From an uncultured Collinsella sp. (GTDB lineage: Bacteria > Actinomycetota > Coriobacteriia > Coriobacteriales > Coriobacteriaceae): a stretch of 31,533 nt of DNA. The notes below the pieces were generated by a model. The model was not told where the DNA came from, ran no database searches, and worked only from the letters and a program-made list of their open reading frames with translations. Location of the stretch: NCBI GenBank assembly GCA_900551665.1, contig URWW01000019.1:1-31533 (forward strand). Direction: 5' to 3'. Position numbers and translations under genes: made by a program. How positions within the stretch are numbered: position 1 is the stretch's first letter; the number at the start of each line of letters is the position of its first letter. Below, piece by piece: positions 24,191-31,533 of the stretch.

Positions 24191-25554
24191 GCGTATACGG
24201 GCGCATATGTGCTCGAAGCGGGGGCATTTCCTCCGGTCGTGCTGCGGCTTCGGTGGGGGCTCGGGCGCGATCGGTCGGCGGCGCGATGTCCGAGGCGCGG
24301 GTGCGGGCGAAGCATGCGGTTATGGAGCGGGTGGGCTATGTCGAGGTCGCGCGCATCGTGCGCGCCGGGTCGGCCGCGCAGGCGCGGATGGAGTTGCGCC
24401 CCGCGCTCGAGGCGGCTCTGAATGCCGATGTGTCGCTCGGGTTGGGTTTCGACGAGCGGAATGCGCTCATCGCCGACGTGCTTGACGACATGACCGGCTT
24501 GGGGCCTCTGCAGGCGCTGCTCGAGGACGATTCGGTAACCGAAATCATGGTCAACGGTCTCGACCGGACGTATATCGAGCGAGGGGGCGTGCTCTGTCCG
24601 CTGGGCAGGATATTCGAGTCTGAGGAGCAGATCAGGATCACCATCGACCGCATCATCTCTCCGTTGGGACGTCGAGTCGATGAGCGGAGCCCGATGGTCA
24701 ACGCCCGCCTGCCCAACGGGTTTCGCGTAAACGCGGTTATCCCGCCCATAGCCATCGATGGGCCCACGATGACGATTCGCAAGTTTTCCGATCGCATCAG
24801 CACGCTGGCGCATCTGGTCGATTTGGGGTCGATCCCGGATTGGTACGCGCATCTGTTGGGATATGCGGTGCGGTGCAGGATGGATTTGGCGGTGGCGGGT
24901 GGAACGGGATCGGGGAAGACGACGCTGCTCAACGCATTGTCGTGTGAAATATCGCAAGCGGAGCGAATCGTGACGATCGAGGATTCCGCTGAGCTCAAGT
25001 TCTCCCGGCATCCGCATGTCGTGCGCCTCGAAGCGCGTGAGGCGTCGATCGAGGGGGCGGGTGAGGTGGCAATTCACGATTTGGTGGTAAACGCCTTGCG
25101 CATGCGCCCCGACCGGATTGTGGTGGGCGAGGTGCGCAATCGGGAGGCGATCGACATGCTCGAGGCCATGAGCACGGGTCACGATGGCTCGCTTACCACT
25201 TTGCATGCGGGAAGTGCGCAAGAGGCGATCGTACGACTCACGCTGCTCGCACGTTACGGAATCGACCTGCAGAGCGAGTTGATTGAGGAGCAGATCGCGA
25301 TGGCCTTGGACGGCGTGGTCATGTCGGTGAGGAAGCCGGGTGGCAGGCGGTTCGTCTCATCATTCACCGGTGTGTCGCGCGCGGAGGGCGGTGGTGTGGC
25401 ATTGACCGAGTACGTGTCGTTCGATCCGACGAAGGAGGCATGGACCTTGATCGACGAGCCCCCGTTTATCGAGGAAGCGGTTCGGTCGGGTTTGCTCGAT
25501 GAGGGGGAGGTGCGGGAATGGAGGTCGTCATGTCGGTCGGCATCGGCCTGCTAG
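24187..25554 (+). CDS. tadA: TadA/CpaF secretion ATPase (Tad pilus motor)
   Basis: This 455-aa hexameric type II/IV secretion ATPase powers pilus assembly. The family core is evident: LGPLQALLEDDSVTEIMVNG, RLPNGFRVNAVIPP, Walker A GGTGSGKTT (about 238-245), the Asp-box VTIEDSAELKF, Walker B RIVVGEVRN, and STGHDGSLTTLHAG. The start at ATG 24187 makes an ATGA overlap with tadZ; an internal ATG at 24286 lies closer to the conserved region and would remove a Ser/Gly/Arg-rich stretch of 33 residues. It overlaps the tadB start by 37 bases, so the three genes are translated together. Confidence 0.95.
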   Translation: MSVYGRICARSGGISSGRAAASVGARARSVGGAMSEARVRAKHAVMERVGYVEVARIVRAGSAAQARMELRPALEAALNADVSLGLGFDERNALIADVLDDMTGLGPLQALLEDDSVTEIMVNGLDRTYIERGGVLCPLGRIFESEEQIRITIDRIISPLGRRVDERSPMVNARLPNGFRVNAVIPPIAIDGPTMTIRKFSDRISTLAHLVDLGSIPDWYAHLLGYAVRCRMDLAVAGGTGSGKTTLLNALSCEISQAERIVTIEDSAELKFSRHPHVVRLEAREASIEGAGEVAIHDLVVNALRMRPDRIVVGEVRNREAIDMLEAMSTGHDGSLTTLHAGSAQEAIVRLTLLARYGIDLQSELIEEQIAMALDGVVMSVRKPGGRRFVSSFTGVSRAEGGGVALTEYVSFDPTKEAWTLIDEPPFIEEAVRSGLLDEGEVREWRSSCRSASAC

Positions 25555-26261
25555 GCGCCGCGAGCTCCCTGCTGATTCTTTCCGGTGATGGGGAGCTCAA
25601 AAGTGATTGGGATGAGCTCGGGCGCACCCGAGACCGAATGGTCGCATGGGCGCGCGGTGTGAGGGCCTCGATTGCCAGGCGCGCGGAAGAGTGTGGGCTA
25701 GTCCTGCCCGGTTCTCGCAAGAAGCGAGAGCGATTGGAGAGCGCGATGGTCGAGGCGTTCGGAGCGCTTGCTGCGTCCATGGCATCGGGGCTCTCGCTCG
25801 CGCAAGCGATGCGGTACGTGGGCTCTCATGCGCAAGAACCCGTTCGAACGGAGTTCTTGCGTGCCGAGGCTCAAGTCGCGTGTGGGGCGGGGATGACGGA
25901 GGCGCTTGACGAGTTGGTCGAGCGTCTTCACGCGCCGGGATTGGATTTCGTGACGCTTGCGCTCAAGGTGTCGCGGCGCACGGGCGCACCGCTGTCCGAT
26001 GTTCTCGGGGAGGCGGCGCGTTTGGTGAGGGAGCGTGTGGAGCTGCGTCGAAAGCTGGATGTGAGGACGGCTCAAGTGCGCATGTCGGCGCGATTGGTGG
26101 CGGGGATGCCCGTTGCCATGGTCGCGTTCCTTGCGGCGACCTCATCTGATTTCAGAGAAGGGATCGCGACGATGCCCGGCGCGGCTTCGATAGCGGTCGC
26201 CCTTCTTTTGGATGGAATTGCCTGGTCGATCATCAGGGTGGTCATGAGGTCTATCTGTTGA
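25518..26261 (+). CDS. tadB: TadB-like inner-membrane platform protein
   Basis: This 247-aa protein has the T2SSF (GspF-like) fold. Its helix-rich cytoplasmic domain contains FGALAASMASGLSLAQAMRYVG and LDFVTLALKVSRRTGAPLSDVL, and membrane helices lie near the N-terminus and in the last 60 residues (VAGMPVAMVAFLAA). It should form the inner-membrane platform with TadC above the TadA motor. GGAGGT lies before both ATG 25518 and ATG 25530, so either start may be used. It begins within the 3' end of tadA. Confidence 0.88.
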   Translation: MEVVMSVGIGLLGAASSLLILSGDGELKSDWDELGRTRDRMVAWARGVRASIARRAEECGLVLPGSRKKRERLESAMVEAFGALAASMASGLSLAQAMRYVGSHAQEPVRTEFLRAEAQVACGAGMTEALDELVERLHAPGLDFVTLALKVSRRTGAPLSDVLGEAARLVRERVELRRKLDVRTAQVRMSARLVAGMPVAMVAFLAATSSDFREGIATMPGAASIAVALLLDGIAWSIIRVVMRSIC

Positions 26262-26287
26262 GGGGCGGATGCGAGGGGAGTGTGTTG

Positions 26288-26956
26288 ATGGAGTTTGCTG
26301 AGTTGGTGGAAATATGGGCTGCGGATGCATCTGACGCCGCGATTGCGGTGATCGGCCCCGGCGTGTTGTGTGGGCTTGCGGCGTGGTTGGGGTCGGAGGA
26401 CGGGGCGCTCGAGGTGGCTCGCGCATGCTGTGCCTACGCGCGTGCCGTTGGGGGATTGGCATTTCGGAAGATGCGTGCTCTCGCTCTCGAGATGCTGCGG
26501 CCGCGGAGCCGAGGGATCGGCATGGGCGAGGTGGCGGAGATGACGGACATCGTGAGGCTTGGGCTGAGCGCGGGCCTGTCTTTCGATGCGTCGCTCTCCC
26601 TGTATTGCGAGGGGCGGTCGGGGGAACTCGCTCAGCTGATGGAGAAGGCGCTGTTTTGTTGGCAGGTGGGAGTGACCTCGAGGGACGAGGCCCTCGACCG
26701 CGTTGCGCAGGATGCCGGGGTCCGAGCGCTCGGATCGTTTGCCGCCGCGGTGTCCCAGGCACTCGAGCTTGGCGCTCCGCTTGCGGAGACCCTGGAGGGT
26801 CAGGGACGTGAAATGCGCGCCGCGCACCGGGCGCACGTAGAGCGCGAGATCGAGCGCGCGCCCGTGAAGCTGCTCATTCCGACGGGCACGTTGATTCTGC
26901 CCGCATTGTTGTTGTCGATAGTCGGCCCGCTGCTCGCGGCTGCCGACATGGTGTGA
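26288..26956 (+). CDS. tadC: TadC-like inner-membrane platform protein
   Basis: This 222-aa protein is the second T2SSF-type platform component. The cytoplasmic segment EMTDIVRLGLSAGLSFDASL and ALGSFAAAVSQALELGAPLAE carries the GLSxxxAL/LGxPLxE features of TadB/TadC. The C-terminal helix LLIPTGTLILPALLLSIVGP ends the protein. ATG 26288 has GAGGGGAG seven bases before it and is better placed than TTG 26258. The flp start follows after 11 bases. Confidence 0.87.
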   Translation: MEFAELVEIWAADASDAAIAVIGPGVLCGLAAWLGSEDGALEVARACCAYARAVGGLAFRKMRALALEMLRPRSRGIGMGEVAEMTDIVRLGLSAGLSFDASLSLYCEGRSGELAQLMEKALFCWQVGVTSRDEALDRVAQDAGVRALGSFAAAVSQALELGAPLAETLEGQGREMRAAHRAHVEREIERAPVKLLIPTGTLILPALLLSIVGPLLAAADMV

Positions 26957-26967
26957 AGGAGGATGCC

Positions 26968-27252
26968 ATGGTCAAGCTCGCGGTATTTGTCGAGGAAGCG
27001 TTGAGGGAGGCGCGGGAGGCGGCTCTCGGCATTGCGGCTGCGTGCCCGCTGCTGTCCTATGGCCCGATGCGGGCTGTCTCTGGTGACAGGCCGGTTCGCC
27101 AGATCCTGCGCGAGGAGAGCGGTCAGGGTACGACCGAGTACGCAATCCTCGTCGGAGTGCTGGTGGTGATAGCGATTCTGGCAATCGTGGCGTTTCGAGA
27201 CAAGGTCAGCTCGTTGTGGGAGGCGATTTCGCAGGGGATCAACAGCCTGTGA
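26968..27252 (+). CDS. flp: Flp-type major pilin with unusually long leader
   Basis: This 94-aa prepilin has the class motif ESG/QGTTEYAIL: Gly at -1, Glu at +5 and Tyr at +6, followed by the hydrophobic helix AILVGVLVVIAILAIVAF and a short tail. Cleavage after residue 52 would give a mature pilin of 42 aa. A leader of 52 residues is much longer than the usual 10-25; its first part could form an amphipathic helix. ATG 26968 has GGAGG five bases upstream; the internal ATG 27067 has none. It would be the main subunit of the Tad pilus and require a TadV/CpaA peptidase, which is not encoded here. The TGA overlaps the next GTG. Confidence 0.88.
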   Translation: MVKLAVFVEEALREAREAALGIAAACPLLSYGPMRAVSGDRPVRQILREESGQGTTEYAILVGVLVVIAILAIVAFRDKVSSLWEAISQGINSL

Positions 27253-27812
27253 GGGGGAGGCGCGCGAACTGGCGCCTGGCGGCGCTTCCATTGGCGCTCA
27301 CAGTGCTTTCGGCCGCCCTTGTGTTCGCGACGCAGTGCGTGGTGAGCGAACGCGGCAGTTTGGAATCCGAGGGGGAGCGGGGGTCTCTTCGCGATGCGGT
27401 TGTTGAGGGCGCTCATGAAAATGAGGGGAGTTCGGTTGAGGTGGCGATGGATGGCCTGATGACGGGTTTGGGCCCAGTGATGTCTGGACATGTGCGATCC
27501 AGTTCTCTCGGTGGGTTTTTGGACGATCTCCACGCATGGCAGAAGGGCGCGGTGCGCATGGGCGACGGGCCTTGCGCATCGGTGGAGTTTGAGGAGCGCG
27601 CTTCACTGCCTGCACTTGCGGAGGACGTCCTCAAGGCATATGCGAGCACGAGGACGGCTTCTCTCGTTGCGAGCGGCTATTTGGACCTGAAGGGGAACGT
27701 GTGGGGAGCGGTGCTGAGGGAGGGGACGACGTGGTGCGATGTGTTGCTGGTTACTACGGAGGACGATGCGGTCAGTCGCGTTCAGGTGACGCGCGTGTTG
27801 CCCGAGCGTTGA
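27249..27812 (+). CDS. Unknown anchored or secreted protein in the Tad operon
   Basis: This 187-aa protein starts at GTG 27249 overlapping the flp stop (GTGA). A basic N-terminus (MRGRRANWR) is followed by one hydrophobic helix (LAALPLALTVLSAALVFA), a likely signal anchor, and the remainder is probably outside the membrane. The Cys after the helix (FATQC) lacks a good lipobox. A lone charged and Ser-rich region (about residues 35-60) leads to a compact alpha/beta domain with AWQKGAVRMGDGPCASVEF and two further Cys residues. I know no family. Position between two pilin-like genes suggests a minor or assembly-related subunit. Confidence 0.7.
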   Translation: MRGRRANWRLAALPLALTVLSAALVFATQCVVSERGSLESEGERGSLRDAVVEGAHENEGSSVEVAMDGLMTGLGPVMSGHVRSSSLGGFLDDLHAWQKGAVRMGDGPCASVEFEERASLPALAEDVLKAYASTRTASLVASGYLDLKGNVWGAVLREGTTWCDVLLVTTEDDAVSRVQVTRVLPER

Positions 27813-28018
27813 TACCGAGTGTGCGAGGCATCGTCAGAGAAAAAGCCGCACAAGGGACGGTGGAGTATGCATTGACGGTGTTCGCCCTGCTCGCCCTGAT
27901 TTTGGGCATGGCGGCGTTATGGAGAGTGGCTGAACGGGGGTGGCTTGCCGACGCCGCCGTAAAGGCGGCGTCGCATGGACTCGAAGGGGACGGCTATGTC
28001 GATATCGCGCTGTACTGA
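27809..28018 (+). CDS. Second Flp-like/pseudopilin small protein
   Basis: This 69-aa protein has a short basic leader and the pilin motif AQGTVEYALTVFALLALIL: Glu at +5 and Tyr at +6, but Ala rather than Gly at the presumed -1 position. One hydrophobic helix is followed by an amphipathic tail (GWLADAAVKAASHGL). The start is TTG 27809, overlapping the upstream TGA, or GTG 27821; neither has a clear Shine-Dalgarno, so it is likely translated by coupling. It overlaps the next gene by 23 bases. Confidence 0.75.
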   Translation: MIPSVRGIVREKAAQGTVEYALTVFALLALILGMAALWRVAERGWLADAAVKAASHGLEGDGYVDIALY

Positions 28019-28493
28019 GCTGCTCTGGGAATCTCGGGCGCAGGCGACGGTCGAGAGCGCGTTGGTGTTCCCGGCTTTACTCACGTTGCTTTTGCTGGCG
28101 TTGCAGCCGGTGTGCCTGCTGTATACGCGTTCCGTTATGGAGTCCGCCGCATCTGAGACGGCCCGGCTCATGGTTTCGGGCTCGGATGAGGTGGAGGTGT
28201 ACGAACGCTTTGCATACAGGCGCCTGGCCGCTGTGCCGGATTTGGCGATCTTTCATGCAGGGGGACCGCGTTCTTGGGATATCGAGTGCGTTCCGGCTTT
28301 GAGCACGGGCGGTTCGGTTGAAGTCACAATCGTCGGGTATGTGACTCCGCTTCCCGTGATCGGGGCGTTTGCCCGCGCGTTTGGAGAGCGGGGGGATCAT
28401 GGCGATGTGCGGATGGAGGTGCGCGTTGCGTATGAGGGAGGGCCCTCGTGGGTCGAGGGCGATTATACGGACTGGATTTCGGTGTGGGAATAG
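27996..28493 (+). CDS. tadE: TadE-like minor pilin
   Basis: This 165-aa protein has a TadE pseudopilin N-terminus, ESRAQATVESALVFPALL, with a hydrophobic helix rich in Leu (LLTLLLLALQPVCLLY) and a helical segment SVMESAASETARLMV typical of TadE. The remainder forms a soluble domain (VEVTIVGYVTPLPVI). The presumed -1 residue is Ala. ATG 27996 is preferred over 27975 because AAGGGGA lies seven bases upstream. It overlaps the previous pilin gene, and a 55-base gap separates it from the large gene downstream. Confidence 0.85.
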   Translation: MSISRCTELLWESRAQATVESALVFPALLTLLLLALQPVCLLYTRSVMESAASETARLMVSGSDEVEVYERFAYRRLAAVPDLAIFHAGGPRSWDIECVPALSTGGSVEVTIVGYVTPLPVIGAFARAFGERGDHGDVRMEVRVAYEGGPSWVEGDYTDWISVWE

Positions 28494-28548
28494 GCGGCGA
28501 GGGCGTTGTGGAGCCGGGATCCTTCCGCCTCCAGGTAAAAGAGCGGGA

Positions 28549-30618
28549 ATGGACTTGTTCATCGAAGACGGCGCCTATACGACCGTGGCGTCCGCCTGCG
28601 CGATGCTCATGGTCCTTTCCCTGCTCTTTTCATCATCTTTGGCGATATGGAGTGCATCTCGGGCGGCTGATGTCCAGGTTGGTGCCGACGCGACCGCGTT
28701 GGCCGGAGAGAACGTTGTGAGCTCCTATCACACCGCGGCGACGGTTTTGGACGCATGTGCGCTGAGCTTGGGGCTCGCGGGGTTCACGATGACGGGAGCG
28801 GGGATGGTTGGGCTGTTTGTCCCGGGCGGGCAGGGGCTTGCTCGGGAGACGCTGGATGCCGCCATTCGCGTGTTCGATATGCGGGACTCCTTTATATCGT
28901 CGGCCTCGAGCGGGTTGAAGCGGGTCGAGGGGTCTCTGCCGTTTTTAATCGCGGCGAATGCCGCGCGTACCTGCGATGCGCAAGGATCGGAAAGCGTTGG
29001 GTATCGAGGCACCGCCTTTGCGGTTCCGACCACGTCCGCATCGGAGTTTCCGGCAATCGAGGGGGAGGGGATCGACACTGAGGGCCTGGAGCAGGCGTGC
29101 AGCGGGCTCGAGGAAAAGGCAGCCGAGCTCGAGCGAATCTCGGAGGAGGTTGCGGCAAGGAAGGAAGAGGCGTGGTTGGCAGATTGTGGCGCTCCTGGAC
29201 GAAACATGCAGGAGCGCGCGGGGAGCCTTTCAGGGTTGTCGGCTGCTGAGAATCCCGATTTCGCCTCGAGTATCACGTGGGATCCCGAGTTTGCGCTGGC
29301 GCGCGCCCGCGCTTATTACCGTTGGAGGTGCGAGAACGATAAGCCTGAGGGAAGCAGCGTGGAGGCGCGCGCGGATGCGGCGGCCCGTCGCGCATTCTAT
29401 CGATATGCGCTCGGGCATCTCGACGGCGCCCGCGTGGTTGACGACGGGGAGGAGGCGTACACCACGCTCGAGTTTCTGCCGCGCAATAGCGATGACGTGA
29501 GAGGAACGTTGCTTTACACCGAGGAGGCGTGGCCGACGAGCATGGAAGCGCATGGGAGAACGTTGCACTTCGATGAATCGTGCCCCGGCTCTCGAGGGAC
29601 TCTTGGGGCGCCCGCCTCTCTTGCCTCGTTGGACAATGGGGCGATTTTGGAGTGCCCGACGTGCCGTTTCGGGGTCGATGATCTCGGTCGGGCGCCCGCC
29701 GCGTCGACGTCGATCGACAACGGGTTCGAATATCACTTGCGAGCATTTACGAAGGCGCTCCGGGATTATCTCGAGGCGAAGGGGCGTCAAAACGAGGCCG
29801 AGGCGGCTGCGCGTGGGGATGCCGAGCAGGCGGCAGATGCATTCGATCAGGCCATGACGACGCTTGAGGGAAAGCGCCCGCGTATTGCGCCCCCGGGTCG
29901 TTTCGGGTGCGTCTCCTTCGTATTGTCTTCGGAGTATTCGACGCCCAATGCGCTTGAGACATCGTTTGCCGCCAGCCCCGATGTGTCACGGCGAGGTGCC
30001 ATGGCGGCTGCGGTTCTCGCTCCGGATGGAATCTCCGAAGGCGGTGGCGTGCTGTCCGGGTTCTTCTCGTCGCTTCAAGAGCGTGTTGGATCCAACGGAG
30101 TGGTCGGGCTGATGGACGGGGTTCTGGACCTGTGGGGAAAGATGCTGGTTTCTTATGGGGACGCTGGCCGGGGGCTGGAAGAGGCATTTGACGAGCTCAT
30201 GCGAGGCCTTGATAGTCAGGGGCTGGGTTCTGTTGGGAGCTGGCTGGGCGAACGGTTGACGGGCGTGGTGCGTGCGCTCGACATGCAGTCGGTTGACATG
30301 CGACCTCGCAAGCCGGTCCTTGTTGACAGCTCAGACGTGCTCGCGCGCTCCGATGTGCCGGCCCTGGCAGATGGTCAGACCGCATTGCGTGAGCTGTCGA
30401 AGGTCGATCTCGATTTCGAAGGAATGGCGCGGGCTGTTGGCTACGATCTGGGGGAGCGGATGACCTCGCTCGAAATCACCTTGGCCGAGGTGCGGCTGCC
30501 AAGTGGAAGGGTCGTTCCCATCACGCTGCGGGTACGCGATCTATTGGAAGGAAGGGGGATGGGGGATGTCGGCGCGGAAGGAGGTCGTGTGCGAAGAAAG
30601 GGCCCAGGCAACAGTTGA
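28549..30618 (+). CDS. Large TadG-like anchored surface protein
   Basis: This 689-aa protein has an N-terminal helix (TVASACAMLMVLSLLFSSSL) and then AADVQVGADATALAGENVV, equivalent to the QxxADAAALAGA pattern that follows the helix in TadG-type proteins, so it is probably anchored with a long outer domain. A second hydrophobic stretch occurs near residues 60-90. Heptad-like Glu/Ala/Arg stretches lie near 175-210 and again near 410-440 (EAKGRQNEAEAAARGDAEQA). A CPTC motif sits in the middle. No von Willebrand A signature is evident, unlike classical TadG. It could be the pilus tip or a base-anchoring subunit. The start at ATG 28549 has only a modest GAGCGGGA site. It overlaps the next gene by about 50 bases. 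Confidence 0.7.
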   Translation: MDLFIEDGAYTTVASACAMLMVLSLLFSSSLAIWSASRAADVQVGADATALAGENVVSSYHTAATVLDACALSLGLAGFTMTGAGMVGLFVPGGQGLARETLDAAIRVFDMRDSFISSASSGLKRVEGSLPFLIAANAARTCDAQGSESVGYRGTAFAVPTTSASEFPAIEGEGIDTEGLEQACSGLEEKAAELERISEEVAARKEEAWLADCGAPGRNMQERAGSLSGLSAAENPDFASSITWDPEFALARARAYYRWRCENDKPEGSSVEARADAAARRAFYRYALGHLDGARVVDDGEEAYTTLEFLPRNSDDVRGTLLYTEEAWPTSMEAHGRTLHFDESCPGSRGTLGAPASLASLDNGAILECPTCRFGVDDLGRAPAASTSIDNGFEYHLRAFTKALRDYLEAKGRQNEAEAAARGDAEQAADAFDQAMTTLEGKRPRIAPPGRFGCVSFVLSSEYSTPNALETSFAASPDVSRRGAMAAAVLAPDGISEGGGVLSGFFSSLQERVGSNGVVGLMDGVLDLWGKMLVSYGDAGRGLEEAFDELMRGLDSQGLGSVGSWLGERLTGVVRALDMQSVDMRPRKPVLVDSSDVLARSDVPALADGQTALRELSKVDLDFEGMARAVGYDLGERMTSLEITLAEVRLPSGRVVPITLRVRDLLEGRGMGDVGAEGGRVRRKGPGNS

Positions 30619-31060
30619 GCTTGCGGTGGTGGCGCCGGTTCTTGTCGTGTTGGCGTTGGTCTCCTACAACATGATGATCTTCGTGTCCGCAACGGCGAGA
30701 TTTGACCGCGTGGCCCCCGATATCGTCTTGGCGCACGGAAGCTCTCCGCCGGCATCCGAACCCGATACGGCGGCAGAGACGTGGGGTGTGGCCGATGCCG
30801 TGGCGGGGGAGCTGGAGCGTGCGATGGAAGGCTATGAGGTGGAGATCGAGGTGGAGGTCTCCGAGGGAGGCCAGGGCGGGCTCGGTGGCTCAGCGGTGCT
30901 CGGGCTTGTCGGCCCGCTGAGAGACGTTACCTGTGTGATGCGATACCGACCGTGGCCTCAGGGGTGGTCGATTGCGGGTGTCGAACTCGGTGCGCCGCTA
31001 TTCATGGAGCATGAGCGGTGCGTGACGATCGATCCGTGGCGTTCGGGGGTGATTGTGTGA
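30566..31060 (+). CDS. Second TadE-like minor pilin
   Basis: This 164-aa protein has the N-terminal motif EERAQATVELAVVAPVLV, nearly the same as the tadE gene (AQATVE). Its helix is followed by a compact soluble domain with acidic repeats (EVEIEVEVSEG). Ala precedes the putative cleavage point. GGAAGGGGG precedes ATG 30566. It starts inside the end of the large upstream gene. Its TGA overlaps the next ATG (TGATG), so all downstream genes are coupled. Confidence 0.8.
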   Translation: MSARKEVVCEERAQATVELAVVAPVLVVLALVSYNMMIFVSATARFDRVAPDIVLAHGSSPPASEPDTAAETWGVADAVAGELERAMEGYEVEIEVEVSEGGQGGLGGSAVLGLVGPLRDVTCVMRYRPWPQGWSIAGVELGAPLFMEHERCVTIDPWRSGVIV

Positions 31061-31398
31061 TGGCGCCGATGGATATGGGCCCATTCGATTTCCATGCGGT
31101 GGAGAGGGCAGTCGAGGCGCTGGGATGGTCGGGCGAGGTGAGATGGGCCTGCACATTTTTCGATCGCCTTTGGGGTTTTGGCCGCTCCAACTTCAGCGGG
31201 GAAGGGGGCGAATCGTGTGTGCTGGTGTTTCCGCATTGCGGGTCCGTGCATACCTGCGGCATGAGATTCGACCTTGATATCGCCTTTGCCGATGGTGACG
31301 GCAGAATCGTGAAGTGCGTCGAAGGTGTGGACGGGTGGCGTATTGTCAGCTGCCCCGGCGCGCGGTTTGCGCTGGAGCGCCGGTCTGTCTGTGCGTGA
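31060..31398 (+). CDS. DUF192 family protein closing the Tad operon
   Basis: This 112-aa protein has the DUF192 core: CVLVFPHCGSVHTCGMRF, then DLDIAFADGDGRIV and CPGARFALE, which corresponds to the IDVxFLDxxGxVV and GAxxVLEL signatures. DUF192 proteins occur beside Tad loci and elsewhere, and their function is unknown. The family's usual metal-like residues are only partly kept. There is no signal peptide, in contrast with many secreted members. The start at ATG 31060 overlaps the upstream TGA. Confidence 0.72.
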   Translation: MAPMDMGPFDFHAVERAVEALGWSGEVRWACTFFDRLWGFGRSNFSGEGGESCVLVFPHCGSVHTCGMRFDLDIAFADGDGRIVKCVEGVDGWRIVSCPGARFALERRSVCA

Positions 31399-31533
31399 AG
31401 TGGGTTGGACGAGATGAATGGCGGGTGCTGAGTGGCATCGGTTGCGTGGCGGAAAGGGACTGCACCAAACTATTTTCAAATCTAACAGTTTAGATAACGG
31501 GTGATGCCGCACCTATCCCAAGCTGCGGTAAGT
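31399..31533. other. AT-richer end segment with operator-like repeat
   Basis: The last 135 bases contain no gene. ATCTAA (31480-31485) and TTAGAT (31490-31495) are 6-base inverted arms separated by four bases, next to the AT-rich CTATTTTCAAATCT. A CCGCA/TGCGG hairpin follows. This could be a promoter and operator of a downstream gene, but nothing beyond the edge is visible. Confidence 0.3.

Noticed and set aside
22020..31398. Conjugative or phage element origin for the Tad block
   Set aside because: No integrase, relaxase, att-like repeat or tRNA is seen at its borders, and the genes are a standard pilus set.

Overview
The window reads as chromosomal DNA of a high-GC, single-membrane (monoderm) actinobacterium. 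The best guess is a gut Coriobacteriia member (Collinsella/Olsenella type). This rests on strong Shine-Dalgarno sequences, GTG and TTG starts, TACAAT-like -10 boxes, a GluB-type glutamate transporter, and a Tad pilus cluster with no outer-membrane secretin. The taxon is inferred, not proved. Almost all of the DNA is coding. I see no rRNA, tRNA, CRISPR array, insertion sequence or prophage.

Layout. (1) 1-4337: the tail of an upstream gene, a 45-base near-perfect palindrome, then a two-gene ABC exporter whose FtsX-type permease carries a very large extracytoplasmic coiled-coil region. (2) 4403-8546: an alkyltransferase homologue with alanine in place of the acceptor cysteine, a 14-helix drug/H+ antiporter, and a short DXS-like thiamine-diphosphate enzyme. 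(3) 8769-13027: an amino-acid ABC importer (lipoprotein, two permeases, ATPase) ending in a class-I glutamine-amidotransferase/gamma-glutamyl hydrolase; two hairpins separate the binding-protein gene from the permeases. (4) 13130-17450: a small membrane protein, a large imperfect palindrome, and three minus-strand genes: a B3/B4 tRNA-editing-like protein with a long structured leader, a DUF389 membrane protein with an EF-hand-like loop, and pyruvate kinase. (5) 17782-21615: a SERCA-like Ca2+ P-type ATPase started from TTG, followed closely by the ribosome-assembly GTPase rsgA. (6) 22020-31398: twelve tightly coupled genes forming a Tad/Flp pilus operon, in the order CpaB-like, TadZ, TadA, TadB, TadC, Flp, an unknown protein, a second pilin-like protein, TadE, a large TadG-like protein, a second TadE-like protein and DUF192.

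How the genes work together. The Tad block encodes the cytoplasmic motor (TadA), its localisation factor (TadZ), the inner-membrane platform (TadB/TadC), the major pilin and several pilin-like or anchored surface subunits. No prepilin peptidase is present, so it must be supplied elsewhere. The glutamate-type importer and the hydrolase fit uptake and breakdown of glutamate or gamma-glutamyl compounds. The Ca2+ pump and the DUF389 protein with its EF-hand-like loop lie about 2 kb apart, which hints at a calcium link but does not show one.

The items most worth a second look are the DXS-like enzyme lacking both phosphate-clamping arginines, the Cys-to-Ala alkyltransferase homologue, the EF-hand loop in DUF389, the structured leader of the B3/B4 gene, the palindrome at 13521-13725, and the pilin set in the Tad locus: a 52-residue Flp leader and four related cleavage motifs.
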